Source: Candidatus Phyllobacterium onerii (GTDB taxonomy: Bacteria; Pseudomonadota; Alphaproteobacteria; Rhizobiales; Rhizobiaceae). Taken from it: a stretch of DNA of 64,000 bases. The notes beneath the pieces were generated by a model, which searched no databases, had not been told where the DNA came from, and saw only the letters and a program-made list of their open reading frames with translations. A program made the translations under genes and the position numbers. The stretch covers positions 1 to 64,000 of the forward strand of contig NZ_JAQMHX010000017.1 of NCBI RefSeq assembly GCF_028331445.1. The letters run 5' to 3'. Shown piece after piece: positions 54,202 to 63,062 of the stretch (positions are counted from its first letter, which is position 1; every line of letters starts with the position of its first letter).

Positions 54202-54603
54202 ATGCAAAGAATAACGATTACCCTCGATGACGATCTGATGGAGGAACTCGACAGGGTGATCGCGGCAAAGGGCTACCAAAATCGCTCCGAGGCCATCCGC
54301 GACCTTGCCAGGGCCGGGATGAAGCTGACATCCATCGAAACCGGTGCAGCAACGCAGGTGATCGGTGTTCTGAGCTATGTCTTCGACCATGGGGCACGCG
54401 ATCTTGCACGCCGGTTGACCAATACCTTCCATGATCATCATTCCCTTGCGGTATCGAGCATGCATGTCCATCTCGATCACGACAACTGCCTCGAAATCGC
54501 TGTTCTCAAAGGACCGCCGGACCAGGTCCAGCATTTCGCTGAACACGTCATTTCGGAGCGTGCGGTGAGGTACGGACATCTGCACGTGGTGCCGGCGGGA
54601 TAG
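54202..54603 (+). CDS. nikR: Nickel-responsive ribbon-helix-helix regulator
   Basis: This 133-residue NikR has an N-terminal ribbon-helix-helix domain ([17 protein letters not shown]) and a C-terminal ACT-like nickel domain. The high-affinity nickel ligands H77, H88, H90 and C96 are all present ([13 protein letters not shown]). The start at 54202 is preferred (GGAG spacing); a TTG 12 bp upstream is possible. It represses the adjacent NiCoT gene when nickel is sufficient. Confidence 0.94.
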   Translation: MQRITITLDDDLMEELDRVIAAKGYQNRSEAIRDLARAGMKLTSIETGAATQVIGVLSYVFDHGARDLARRLTNTFHDHHSLAVSSMHVHLDHDNCLEIAVLKGPPDQVQHFAEHVISERAVRYGHLHVVPAG

Positions 54604-54781
54604 CCAAAAAAACCAGCTTTGACCTGGAACCACTACCAAGAGTTTCCCCAAGGTGGTGGATGCGCGCGCGCTCGTGTCAGGTTGACATCATCTTTCGCAA
54701 TGCTAAGCTCCTCTTAAGAGGAACGTTGTTCTTTATAGCGGAACGTGCGTTCGCAGCAATGCAGAAATCGGGAGTGAAACC

Positions 54782-55819
54782 ATGAAGAAGCTTTTGCTGG
54801 GAGCAGCGCTCGTTGCGTGCTTGTCGTTGAATGCGATGAGTGCGATGGCGGCGGAACTCACCAAGGTGAAAATCGGTATCGTCAACGCCAGCAGCGATAT
54901 CGCTTTCTTCATCGCCGACAAAAAAGGCTACTTCCGCGAAGAGGGTATCGAGGCGGAGTTCGTTCCCTTCGATTCCGGCGCGAAGATGGTTGCTCCGCTG
55001 GGAGCTGGCCAACTCGACGTTGCCGGCGGCTCGGTATCGGCAGGATTGTATAATGCCGTGGGACGCGGAATCGGAATCAAGGTGGTGGCCGACAAGGGTT
55101 CGACGCCCCCAGGTTACGGCTATCAGCCACTTCTGGTCCGCAAGGACCTTGTGGAGAGCGGCAAGTACAAGTCGCTCGCCGATCTCAAGGGCATGAAGGT
55201 TGCGGGCAGTGCGACTGGCAGCGCATCGACATCGACCATGAACGAGGCGTTGAAAAAGGCCGGACTGAAACCCAGCGATGTCGAGCGTGTATTCCTCTCA
55301 TTTCCGCAGCACATCATCGCGCTTGAAAACAAGGCCGTTGATGCTGCTTTGACAACCGAGCCTTCTGCAACAGAAGCTGTGCGCCGTGGTGTTGCCGTTC
55401 GTATCATGGGCGATGACGAGATTTACCCCAATCATCAGCTCGCGGTCGTTCTTTACTCGGCAGAGTTTATCGGGGAACAGCCCGACGCCGCAAAAGCATT
55501 CATGCGCGCCTATATCCACGCGCTTCGCGACTACAATGACGCGCTTGCCAACGGCAAGCTGGCGGGCCCGGCCGCAGACGAAGTGATCTCGATACTGACC
55601 GAATATACACCGATCAAAGATGCTTCCGTCTATCGCGCCATTGTCCCGCAAGGCATTGATCCGGACGGCAAACTCAACACCGCCAGCCTTGAAAATGATC
55701 TCAAATACTTCCAGAGCGAAGGTCTCGTACCGGCAAGCGCAACTGTCGCCCAAATCCTCGACGCCTCGTTCGCCGATGCAGCAGTCAAGGAACTGGGCCC
55801 GTATCAACAAAAAAAATAG
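54782..55819 (+). CDS. NMT1/NitT-TauT-type periplasmic binding protein without adjacent permease
   Basis: This 345-residue protein has a signal peptide (residues 1-23, AMA-A). The mature part is SsuA/NMT1-like: NASSDIAFFIADKKGYF, LGAGQLDVAGGSVSAGLYNA and the ALTTEPSATEAVRRG loop. It binds a small anionic ligand for ABC import, but no ATPase or permease gene is beside it, so the partner genes are elsewhere or lost. Its place before a class II aldolase suggests an aromatic or organic acid. Confidence 0.87.
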   Translation: MKKLLLGAALVACLSLNAMSAMAAELTKVKIGIVNASSDIAFFIADKKGYFREEGIEAEFVPFDSGAKMVAPLGAGQLDVAGGSVSAGLYNAVGRGIGIKVVADKGSTPPGYGYQPLLVRKDLVESGKYKSLADLKGMKVAGSATGSASTSTMNEALKKAGLKPSDVERVFLSFPQHIIALENKAVDAALTTEPSATEAVRRGVAVRIMGDDEIYPNHQLAVVLYSAEFIGEQPDAAKAFMRAYIHALRDYNDALANGKLAGPAADEVISILTEYTPIKDASVYRAIVPQGIDPDGKLNTASLENDLKYFQSEGLVPASATVAQILDASFADAAVKELGPYQQKK

Positions 55820-55861
55820 CCCGGGTATCTCGGACGCAATCCGGCATGGAACTGGCAAGAC

Positions 55862-56545
55862 ATGGATAGCTATACTCAACAGAAGCGCATGCTGGTCGAT
55901 GCGATCCTCATGCTCGAACGCGCGGGAATCATAGATTTCAACGGCCATGCCAGTTGGCGTGTTCCTGGCGAAGATCGAATGCTGATCAATTCCGGAGCAT
56001 CGGTCCGCTCGGCACTCACTATCGACGATATCGTCATGACCGATTTCGACGGCAAGCCGGTCAATGGCGGTGCCGTCCCGCCGATGGAGTTTCATATACA
56101 CTCGGAGATATATCGTCGCCGCGCGGATGTGGGTTCGGTCATCCACGCTCACCCGCTGTGGTCAACGCTCTTCAGTATGACGGGTAATTCCGTTGAACCG
56201 GTGATCATGCAGGCCGCTGTGATCGGCGAGATCATGCAGTTTGGCGAGATAGCATCGATCAACACCAAGAAACTCGGTGAAGCGCTTGCCACGACGCTTG
56301 GTGCGCATCGCATCGCAATGTTGAAATCGCATGGATCGGTGATCGCTGCGGCCAGCATTCTCGAAGCATTCGTCCTCGCAGTGTACCTCGAGGAAAATGC
56401 GCAAAGGCAGTATTTGGCCAAGAGCCTTGGCGCACCAACGGTTCTGACACCCGAGCAGATCGCCAGGATCGCAGGCAATCTCTGGAAGCCCAACCTTTTG
56501 CAAAAGGTCTGGGACTATCACGCGGGTAAATTGCGTCCTGTCTAA
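55862..56545 (+). CDS. Class II aldolase/adducin-family protein, third copy
   Basis: This 227-residue protein has FNGHASWRVPG near 25-35, a catalytic-type Glu in MEFHIHSEIYR, HAHPLWS and the KSHGSVIAA His. It differs from the pair at 21353 and 49280 (no NHAIRW block), so it is a separate branch. A decarboxylase or aldolase of a hydroxy acid is likely. It is 42 bp downstream of the binding protein gene and ends 1 bp from a convergent Flp pilin gene. Confidence 0.82.
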   Translation: MDSYTQQKRMLVDAILMLERAGIIDFNGHASWRVPGEDRMLINSGASVRSALTIDDIVMTDFDGKPVNGGAVPPMEFHIHSEIYRRRADVGSVIHAHPLWSTLFSMTGNSVEPVIMQAAVIGEIMQFGEIASINTKKLGEALATTLGAHRIAMLKSHGSVIAAASILEAFVLAVYLEENAQRQYLAKSLGAPTVLTPEQIARIAGNLWKPNLLQKVWDYHAGKLRPV

Positions 56546-56546
56546 C

Positions 56547-56702
56547 CTATGGGCTGGGCTTCTCGAACATATCTTTAATGCTGGTGCCAAGCTTGCTGGT
56601 AGCGCCGATGATGGCAACTGCTATCAGAGCAACAATCAGTGCGTATTCAACGGCACTTGCGCCGGTTTCGTCCTTGAGGAAGCGCGCGAAGAGCTTTGTC
56701 AT
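56547..56702 (-). CDS. Flp-type pilin
   Basis: This 51-residue protein reads MTKLFARFLKDETGASAVEY and then a hydrophobic segment. The G-x-x-x-x-E-Y cleavage context (TGASAVEY) is that of Flp/Tad pilins, cleaved by a TadV/CpaA peptidase after the Gly. It is small and missed by length cutoffs. Divergent from a second pilin at 57085. No cpa/tad genes are in the window, so assembly machinery must be elsewhere. Confidence 0.87.
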   Translation of the reverse strand: MTKLFARFLKDETGASAVEYALIVALIAVAIIGATSKLGTSIKDMFEKPSP

Positions 56703-57084
56703 TGTTCGCCTCTCCTTTCAAAGTCCCGTTGAATCGTCCTCCTCATTGAGTAATTTGGCAAAAGGGACTGTTGTTCGTGGTTAATTTTTACTTTCAACAG
56801 GCAGATAAATTCGACTAAAACTTGCGTAAAATGAAGCTATTTCGACCCGGATAGAAGCGACCTTAAGATTTGCGAATATCTACGGACAGCAAGCGGCCAG
56901 ATATAGTTGGAATTGCAAGTACCTAATTATTTAACCGAATTTAATCAACTTCCGTAAAACTAATTTAAGCAACAAATTCAGTCACTTTTCGGTAACCATC
57001 TATGTTAGGGAAACTGAAATTGCTGGAAATCTATGTTGATGACGGTTCAACGAAACCATGCACAACAACAGGATAGGCAATCAA
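56703..57084. other. AT-rich divergent region between the two pilin genes
   Basis: This 382-bp region is clearly more AT-rich than its surroundings. It holds the upstream regions of both pilin genes. No gene or repeat was found in it. Candidate promoters cannot be assigned with confidence. Confidence 0.5.
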
Positions 57085-57264
57085 ATGAACACTCTCTTCG
57101 CACGCTTCCTTAAAGACGAATCCGGCGCAACTGCCATCGAATATGGCCTGATTGCTGCCCTTATCTCCGTCGGTATCATTGCCGGTGCAGGCACGCTCGG
57201 CAACGGCCTCAACAGCGTATTCAACAAGCTCGGCACCAAGATGAACGGTGTTGTAGTTAACTAA
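57085..57264 (+). CDS. Flp-type pilin, second copy
   Basis: This 59-residue pilin subunit reads MNTLFARFLKDESGATAIEY and then a hydrophobic helix. The N-terminal leader and GATAIEYGLI processing region are typical. It is a diverged twin of the 56547 pilin (identical ARFLKDE). The extra upstream ATG in the frame is not needed. A long stem-loop follows directly. Confidence 0.92.
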   Translation: MNTLFARFLKDESGATAIEYGLIAALISVGIIAGAGTLGNGLNSVFNKLGTKMNGVVVN

Positions 57265-57267
57265 AAT

Positions 57268-57310
57268 TATTTGGTGGAGCTGCCCGATCACGGGCAGCTC
57301 CTACCAAATA
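57268..57310 (+). terminator. Long stem-loop after the second pilin gene
   Basis: TATTTGGT-GGAGCTGCCCG pairs with CGGGCAGCTCC-ACCAAATA around ATCA, with one bulge. The stem is about 19 bp. There is no clear T-tract afterwards, so it may act by mRNA 3'-end protection as well as termination. Confidence 0.7.
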
Positions 57311-57530
57311 CCACATCTTTGTAACCGGGTTTACCCGAGTTCGCCTTGTCCCGATCATCAATGTTCGCGGCAATCCAGAACATCGTTTGATCGAGTGACC
57401 AGACTGGCAACCTTTTCTTGCCAAGCACCCTGTCCATACGACCTTTGGTGCGGGCAATCAGGCAACGAAGTCAGATACCTAATCTCTACCCGAACTAGTA
57501 TGAATATCGTAAAAATTTGGGGTAAGGGCG

Positions 57531-58565
57531 TTGCCAAAGACAAAGTTAAATCAACCACAGAATATTGCGCTCTCTGCCGTTATTCCTTGCTACAATGAAG
57601 TGGACGGCATCGATGAGCTCTATCGACGCGTGACCGCGGCGTGTCAGCAACAAGTTGGCCAGTCCTACGAGATTGTCCTCGTCATCGATGGTGCGACAGA
57701 CGGCACCCGCCAGGCGGTCTTCAGTTTGGCCGCAACAGACCCTCACCTCGTTGCAGTCGATCTTGCCCGCAATTATGGCCATCAAATTGCGCTCAGCGCC
57801 GGCCTGGATATCTGTCGTGGCCAAAGAATTCTTATTCTCGATGCCGATCTGCAGGATCCCCCGGAACTTGTCGGCCAAATGATGGCCAAGATGGATGAGG
57901 GCTATGATGTCGTCTATGGCCAACGCCTGAAACGAGAGGGAGAAAGCTGGTTCAAACTCGCTTCGGCGGCGATGTTTTATCGGTTGTTGCGCAAGATGGT
58001 CGACGTGGATATTGCTCCCGACACCGGCGATTTCCGCCTGATGAGCCGCAGGACCCTTAATCATCTGAATTCGATGCCGGAGCGCTATCGCTTCATTCGC
58101 GGAATGGTCAGCTGGATTGGCTTGAAGCAAGTCGCATTCCCCTATGAAAGGTGCCGGCGCTTTGCAGGCACCACACATTATCCCTTCAAGAAAATGCTCT
58201 TGCTGGCAATGGACGCAATGACGAGCTTTTCCATCGCTCCGCTTCGCTTCGCGTCTCATCTCGGCATGATCTTCGGGATCCTTGGACTTTTCGCGTTGGG
58301 TTACACTTTCTGTTCCTGGATTGCCGGGAACGTTTTGCCTGGCTGGACCAGTCTGGCAGCCATAGTCCTCATACTTGGCAGCGTTCAGCTTCTGGTGCTC
58401 GGTATTTTTGGCGAGTATCTCGGGCGGATGTACATGGAGACGAAACGGCGTCCACTTTACCTCGTCAATGAGATCGTCTCTTACGACGCGGTTAGCGCTC
58501 GCCAAGATCTACCCATCCATCGTCTGCAGGAACGAGTGAAGGAGGTCGTCCATGCTCGAGGCTGA
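57531..58565 (+). CDS. GtrB-like polyprenyl-phosphate glycosyltransferase (GT2)
   Basis: This 344-residue membrane glycosyltransferase moves a sugar from a nucleotide sugar to undecaprenyl phosphate. The GT2 domain spans about 15-230 (AVIPCYNEVDGI, VIDGATDGT, LDADLQDPPE with the DxD-type metal site), and two membrane helices lie near 250-305 (GILGLFALGY..., ILGSVQLLVLG). The start is a TTG with a nearby AAGG; no in-frame ATG precedes it. It overlaps the methyltransferase gene by 14 bp. With the downstream GtrA-like protein it forms a lipid-linked sugar flipping/transfer set. Confidence 0.9.
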   Translation: MPKTKLNQPQNIALSAVIPCYNEVDGIDELYRRVTAACQQQVGQSYEIVLVIDGATDGTRQAVFSLAATDPHLVAVDLARNYGHQIALSAGLDICRGQRILILDADLQDPPELVGQMMAKMDEGYDVVYGQRLKREGESWFKLASAAMFYRLLRKMVDVDIAPDTGDFRLMSRRTLNHLNSMPERYRFIRGMVSWIGLKQVAFPYERCRRFAGTTHYPFKKMLLLAMDAMTSFSIAPLRFASHLGMIFGILGLFALGYTFCSWIAGNVLPGWTSLAAIVLILGSVQLLVLGIFGEYLGRMYMETKRRPLYLVNEIVSYDAVSARQDLPIHRLQERVKEVVHARG

Positions 58566-59253
58566 ATTTGACCAGTTCGCGTCGGAGTATCACCCGCAAC
58601 ACGCCGCCAGCATTCGTCTGAGCGGTGAAACTCCGGATTTCTTTGCCAAGTACAAGATTGACGACGTTGCTGCCGTACTCGCAGCCGCGGGTGTCAAACC
58701 ACGACGCATACTCGATTTCGGCGGCGGTGTGGGCAATGCACTGGGCTATCTCAAAGCTGCGTTTCCCGAGAGCGAAATAGTGTTGCTGGACCCCTCTTCG
58801 CAATCCCTCGATATCGCTCAGAAGCGGTTTCCCGGCCAAGCGCACTTCCAGCAATTCGATGGCAGAACGATCCCGTATGACAATGGACATTTCGACCTGG
58901 TATTTGTTGCGTGCGTTTTTCACCATATCCCCGGTGATCTCCATTTAGGCCTTCTCCAGGAAATCAGCAGGGTTTTGACGACGGGCGGAAACTTCTTTCT
59001 CTTCGAGCACAATCCGTGGAACCCGCTCACCTTGCATGCTGTGCGCAATTGTCCGTTCGACGAGAACGCAGTTCTTATCAAGGCGAAAGATATGCGCGCA
59101 GAGATCGCCGAAGCGGGCCTCTCCAGATCACGCATCGTTTACCGCATCTTTTTTCCGCGTCTGTTGGCACGGCTGCGGTCGCTCGAGCGCCATTTCGCCA
59201 AAGTTCCGATCGGAGCGCAGTATTATGTTCACGCGGTCAAATCGTCCATTTGA
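58552..59253 (+). CDS. SAM-dependent methyltransferase (class I)
   Basis: This 233-residue protein has a Rossmann-like methyltransferase core: motif I ILDFGGGVGNALG, motif II-like VLLDPSSQSLD and VFVACVFHHIPG. The N-terminus (FDQFASEYHPQH) matches small-molecule or glycan methyltransferases. It is translationally coupled to the glycosyltransferase upstream and overlaps the gtrA-like gene by 29 bp. It may methylate a sugar or lipid intermediate. Confidence 0.87.
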   Translation: MLEAEFDQFASEYHPQHAASIRLSGETPDFFAKYKIDDVAAVLAAAGVKPRRILDFGGGVGNALGYLKAAFPESEIVLLDPSSQSLDIAQKRFPGQAHFQQFDGRTIPYDNGHFDLVFVACVFHHIPGDLHLGLLQEISRVLTTGGNFFLFEHNPWNPLTLHAVRNCPFDENAVLIKAKDMRAEIAEAGLSRSRIVYRIFFPRLLARLRSLERHFAKVPIGAQYYVHAVKSSI

Positions 59254-59680
59254 CTATTTGCAGATCGTGCGTTTCGCGTCCGTTGGCGTTCTGAACACCG
59301 CGTTCGGATACACTATAATTCTGTTTGCCCTTTGGCTTGGAAATGGCGACGTCGTTTCGAACTTGATCGGCTACGCTGCAGGTCTTGTCTTGAGTTTTGG
59401 CCTCAACAACCGGTGGACCTTCGGGAACAAACAAAATGCGTCGCCAAACGTCATCGCAAGATACGTCGCAACGTTTCTGGTGGCCTATGCGGTCAATCTT
59501 GGAATTGTTCTCGCGGCGCGTTCAACAGGACTGATGGACGGCCCGGTGATTCATCTGCTGGGCATTTGTGCCTATACAATCCTTTTCTACCTGGGATCAG
59601 TCTATTTCGTGTTTGCAGAAAACACACCAATTTCGATTATAAATCGGCATGCAATCAACGGAAGAAGTGAGCCCCGATAG
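59225..59680 (+). CDS. GtrA-like family membrane protein
   Basis: This 151-residue protein has four predicted membrane segments and the GtrA marks RFASVGVLNTAFGY and LSFGLNNRWTFG. GtrA proteins are associated with translocating lipid-linked sugars or modifying O-antigen/teichoic acid; GtrA-GtrB-methyltransferase triads act together. It starts inside the upstream gene and stops directly before the next gene. Confidence 0.9.
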   Translation: MFTRSNRPFDYLQIVRFASVGVLNTAFGYTIILFALWLGNGDVVSNLIGYAAGLVLSFGLNNRWTFGNKQNASPNVIARYVATFLVAYAVNLGIVLAARSTGLMDGPVIHLLGICAYTILFYLGSVYFVFAENTPISIINRHAINGRSEPR

Positions 59681-61183
59681 ATGGTCGAAGACACCTACAG
59701 CACCCGAGCGCCAGCCGTTTCAGGCTCCTCGATCGCCGACGACCAGCGCGTCAGGCTGCTCTTCTGTTTGGTTGTCGCAATTTTCAAAGCGGCAACGCTG
59801 ATTTACGCCGCTGGCGGGCTTTTGCAGGATCCTGATAATTGGTGGCACGTGCGGGTCGGTTTGGACATGCTGTCAAGCGGCACGGTTCCCACGGTCGACA
59901 CTTATTCCTATACTTTTGCCGGCAGTCCCTGGATAGCAAAGGAATGGCTTGGGCAGATACTGTTTGCGCTTGCCTATTCGCTGAATGGCTGGAACGGGGT
60001 CACATTATTGACCCTCGCCATGATCACGTTAACAGTTTTCCTCCTTGCATGGTATCTCAGCGCCTCCTTTAAACCGACGGTAGCGTTCGGCCTGACATTC
60101 CTCCTCTCGCTCCTCATCAATCCGATCCTGACAGCACGTCCGCTCGTCTTCACACTTCCCATCATCATCATCTGGACTGCGGAGCTTTTCCAGGCTTCGC
60201 GCAGGGAGCAAGCACCACCATTGTGGTTGCTGCCGCTCCTATGCCTTTGGGCGAATCTCCACGCAACATTCACATTCGGATTCATTATCGCGGCATTCGC
60301 GGGCCTGGATTTTCTGGCGCGGACTCGCCTGACGAAGCCGGGTCTCCTCGGCAGATGGGTGGCCTTTGGGATGCTTTGCCCCGTCGTGACCTTGCTCAAC
60401 CCTTACGGCATCAAGGCCATCCTCGCGACCTTTTCAGTTGCCTACGGCAACGAGGCCGTGGCCTATATCGACGAATGGCAGCCCTTCAACGCCTCGGATT
60501 CTTACCTTATGGAGGCGTTCCTCCTGGTAGCTCTTCTCGGGCTGCTCGTCTCTCGAGTGCAAATCGGATGGCCAAAAGCACTATTTCTCCTCTTCAATCT
60601 GCATCTCCTCCTCACGCATCAGCGCTTTGCCTATCTGTTTGTTCTGCTGGTACCGCTCGTTCTTGCGGCAGAAATCGGTGAACAATTCTCTTGGGTCTCG
60701 GCCCACAAATGGGCCAAGGGGCATCTCGACCGCCTGGAGCAATTTCTTGCCGGCCATTTTCACTCGATTTCAGCAGCGATCGGCATATTGATCGTGTCTA
60801 CGGCTGCAATATTCTCCTCGGTTTCAGGGGTCGAACCAAGCCCGAAGACATCGGCAAAAGGTGCGCTCGCATTTGCCCAGCAGCACAATCTGTCCGGGAA
60901 CGTCCTCAATTCCTACAATTTTGGCGGCACTCTGATTTTTCATGGAATCAAGACATTCATCGACGGCCGTACCGATCAGCTCTTTCTGAATGGCTTCATG
61001 AAGAAAACTATGTCAGCGGGCAACAGTGGTGGAAAACCGATTTTAGAAGAACAGATGAAGACCTATGCAATCGGTTGGGCATTGCTGGCAACTGGCGACA
61101 GCCGCATCCCTTTCTTCAACGAATTAACCGGCTGGCGACGTGCGTATTCCGATGAGAACGCCGTCATCTTCATCCGGGAATGA
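59681..61183 (+). CDS. Large polytopic membrane protein, possible lipid-linked glycosyltransferase
   Basis: This 500-residue protein has about 10-12 hydrophobic segments and a C-terminal periplasmic-looking part. Conserved-looking marks are QDPDNWWHVRVG early, TYSYTFAGSPWIAKEWLGQ in the first loop (acidic pair) and NSYNFGGTLIFHGIKTFIDGRTDQ near the end. Placement after GtrB, the methyltransferase and GtrA suggests a GT-C type transferase that decorates a glycan in the periplasm. Family not recognised with certainty. It directly follows gtrA. Confidence 0.8.
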   Translation: MVEDTYSTRAPAVSGSSIADDQRVRLLFCLVVAIFKAATLIYAAGGLLQDPDNWWHVRVGLDMLSSGTVPTVDTYSYTFAGSPWIAKEWLGQILFALAYSLNGWNGVTLLTLAMITLTVFLLAWYLSASFKPTVAFGLTFLLSLLINPILTARPLVFTLPIIIIWTAELFQASRREQAPPLWLLPLLCLWANLHATFTFGFIIAAFAGLDFLARTRLTKPGLLGRWVAFGMLCPVVTLLNPYGIKAILATFSVAYGNEAVAYIDEWQPFNASDSYLMEAFLLVALLGLLVSRVQIGWPKALFLLFNLHLLLTHQRFAYLFVLLVPLVLAAEIGEQFSWVSAHKWAKGHLDRLEQFLAGHFHSISAAIGILIVSTAAIFSSVSGVEPSPKTSAKGALAFAQQHNLSGNVLNSYNFGGTLIFHGIKTFIDGRTDQLFLNGFMKKTMSAGNSGGKPILEEQMKTYAIGWALLATGDSRIPFFNELTGWRRAYSDENAVIFIRE

Positions 61184-61259
61184 TGAGCCGCGTGTCATTT
61201 CGCGCGCAATAATGTAGACACTCCCTGTAGACCAAGGAATATTCGGATAACTTTAATGA

Positions 61260-61487
61260 CGAGTTTCTACTGTTCCCGCAGATGTGACAACGGACACCCG
61301 CACTGGCCTCAGCCATTACACCGTCCGCGTGACCATCACTCCCGCCGAGGTCGCACGACTTGGCGCAATCAAACTTGTACCGGGAATGCCCGTCGAAACA
61401 TTTATCAAGACTGGCGACAGGAGCATCGCATCCTATTTCATCAAGCCAATGATAGATCAGGCAAAGCGCGCCTTCCGTGAGGGTTGA
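61260..61487 (+). pseudogene. C-terminal fragment of an HlyD-type membrane fusion protein
   Basis: An in-frame stretch encodes VSTVPADVTTDTRTG...YTVRV and then GMPVETFIKTGDRS, the typical end of HlyD/PrtE membrane fusion proteins of type I secretion. A TGA lies just before it in frame, and the rest of the 400-residue protein is missing. The open part from GTG 61284 is about 67 residues, normally a small fraction of HlyD. It is a remnant, probably from deletion or rearrangement. Confidence 0.78.
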
Positions 61488-61525
61488 CCAACGAGGTGTT
61501 GAAGCACACTAGAGTATATGCACTG

Positions 61526-62299
61526 TCAAATGCCCTCGCCATGCGTGTGGCCTTCATGTGTCAGCGTAGCAATGAAGCGCTTGGTGCGCTCTCGTTTCGG
61601 TTTGGTGAAGATATCCCGCGAGGAACCGGTTTCAACGACCACGCCACCATCCAACACGATCACCTCATTGGCAATCCGTGAGGCCAGTCGAAGATCGTGC
61701 GTCGCCATGACCATCGTCGTACCTTCACGCGCCAGCTGCGCAAGCACATCGACCACCTCCCCTGAGAGCTCAGGATCCAGCGCTGACGTCGGCTCATCAC
61801 ATAGAAGAACTTTGGGTGAAGGGGCCAGCGCCCGGGCGATTGCCACACGCTGCTGCTGTCCGCCGGAGAGCGTCGATGGCCAGACCTCCGCCTTATGCGC
61901 AAGGCCAACCTTCTCAAGCAATGCCATTGCCCGCTCCTTCGCTTGGTCCTTCGGCCATTTGAGGACTGTGGTCAGCCCTTCCGTGACGTTCTCGATAACC
62001 GTACGATGCGGAAACAACTGGAAGTTTTGAAATACCATTCCGGTATGACGGCGCAGCAGTTGAATCTGCTTTATGCCCTTTCGAACACCGGGTTGAAATT
62101 CCAGCCGGTCGCCAGCGATTTCAACCGATCCAGATGTCGGTATCTCCAGAAGGTTTATGCAGCGCAGAAGCGTGCTCTTGCCACCCCCGGAAGGGCCGAC
62201 AAGCGCCATGACCGAGCCTTCGGCCACGCTCAAGGAAACATTATCAAGCACTGTGTGGTCGCCAAACCGCTTCTCGATATTTTTTAGTTCGACCATCAT
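61526..62299 (-). CDS. Polar amino-acid ABC transporter ATPase (probable cystine)
   Basis: This 257-residue ABC ATPase of the GlnQ/TcyC group has Walker A GPSGGGKST, signature LSGGQQQR, Walker B VLLCDEPTSALDPE and the switch ATHD. The start at 62299 has GGAGG and overlaps the permease stop as ATGA. It energises import with the permease at 62296-62976 and binding protein at 63063-63833. Confidence 0.9.
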   Translation of the reverse strand: MMVELKNIEKRFGDHTVLDNVSLSVAEGSVMALVGPSGGGKSTLLRCINLLEIPTSGSVEIAGDRLEFQPGVRKGIKQIQLLRRHTGMVFQNFQLFPHRTVIENVTEGLTTVLKWPKDQAKERAMALLEKVGLAHKAEVWPSTLSGGQQQRVAIARALAPSPKVLLCDEPTSALDPELSGEVVDVLAQLAREGTTMVMATHDLRLASRIANEVIVLDGGVVVETGSSRDIFTKPKRERTKRFIATLTHEGHTHGEGI

Positions 62300-62976
62300 G
62301 ACCCTGCCTCCAGGAAGCCACCGTAGCGATTGAGGCGTGTCTCAAGCCGCGCTTGCAGCGACGACAGGACCGAACTCAAGGCGAGATAAATAAGTGCCGC
62401 TTCAACATACAGAATGAGCGGTTCATACGTGGTAGCAACAATGCGCTGCGCCGCTTGGAAGAGCTCCGGCACAGTGATGGCCGCCGCAAGTGAAGTGTCT
62501 TTGACGAGAGAAATAAAGGTGTTCGATAGCGGTGGAACAGCCACGCGCGCTGCTTGGGGCAAAATAGTCCGCTGCATTGCCTGGCGCCAGTTCATGCCGA
62601 TCGAGTATGCAGCCTCCCACTGGCCCTTGGGCACCGACGATATGACGGCCCGGAGAATTTCGGATGTATAGGCACCGATGTTCAAGGTGAACCCGATTAG
62701 CGCTGCCGTGAACGCGTCAAGCACAATACCGACGCTCGGCAGGCCGTAGAATATCAGGAAAAGTTGCACCAGCAGCGGCGTGCCCCGAATGATCCACACG
62801 TAGAACTTGACGATCGCGGCAAACGGAGTTGGTGCGAAAAGCCGAACAAGCGCAGCTATAAGACCGACGGTAAGCCCAAGCGCGAATGACAACAGCGTCA
62901 GCGGAATGGTGAAAATCAAACCCGCCCACAATAGCGACGGAAGCGATTCGAGCATCAATGACAACCAATGTGTCAA
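62296..62976 (-). CDS. Polar amino-acid ABC transporter permease (probable cystine)
   Basis: This 226-residue permease of the HisM/TcyB type has about five membrane segments and the EAA-like loop LRAVISSVPKGQWEAAYSIGM. Starts are uncertain: TTG 62976 (GGGGAG upstream, family-like N-terminal length) is preferred; ATG 62955 is possible. It is the middle gene of binding protein-permease-ATPase. Confidence 0.87.
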   Translation of the reverse strand: MTHWLSLMLESLPSLLWAGLIFTIPLTLLSFALGLTVGLIAALVRLFAPTPFAAIVKFYVWIIRGTPLLVQLFLIFYGLPSVGIVLDAFTAALIGFTLNIGAYTSEILRAVISSVPKGQWEAAYSIGMNWRQAMQRTILPQAARVAVPPLSNTFISLVKDTSLAAAITVPELFQAAQRIVATTYEPLILYVEAALIYLALSSVLSSLQARLETRLNRYGGFLEAGS

Positions 62977-63062
62977 AATCGTTCTCCCCAACAACAAAGG
63001 CAGGGAACGAGAGCCCCCTGCCCTTTTAGAGCGTATATCGTGTCAGTCGTAAATGACTGGAG

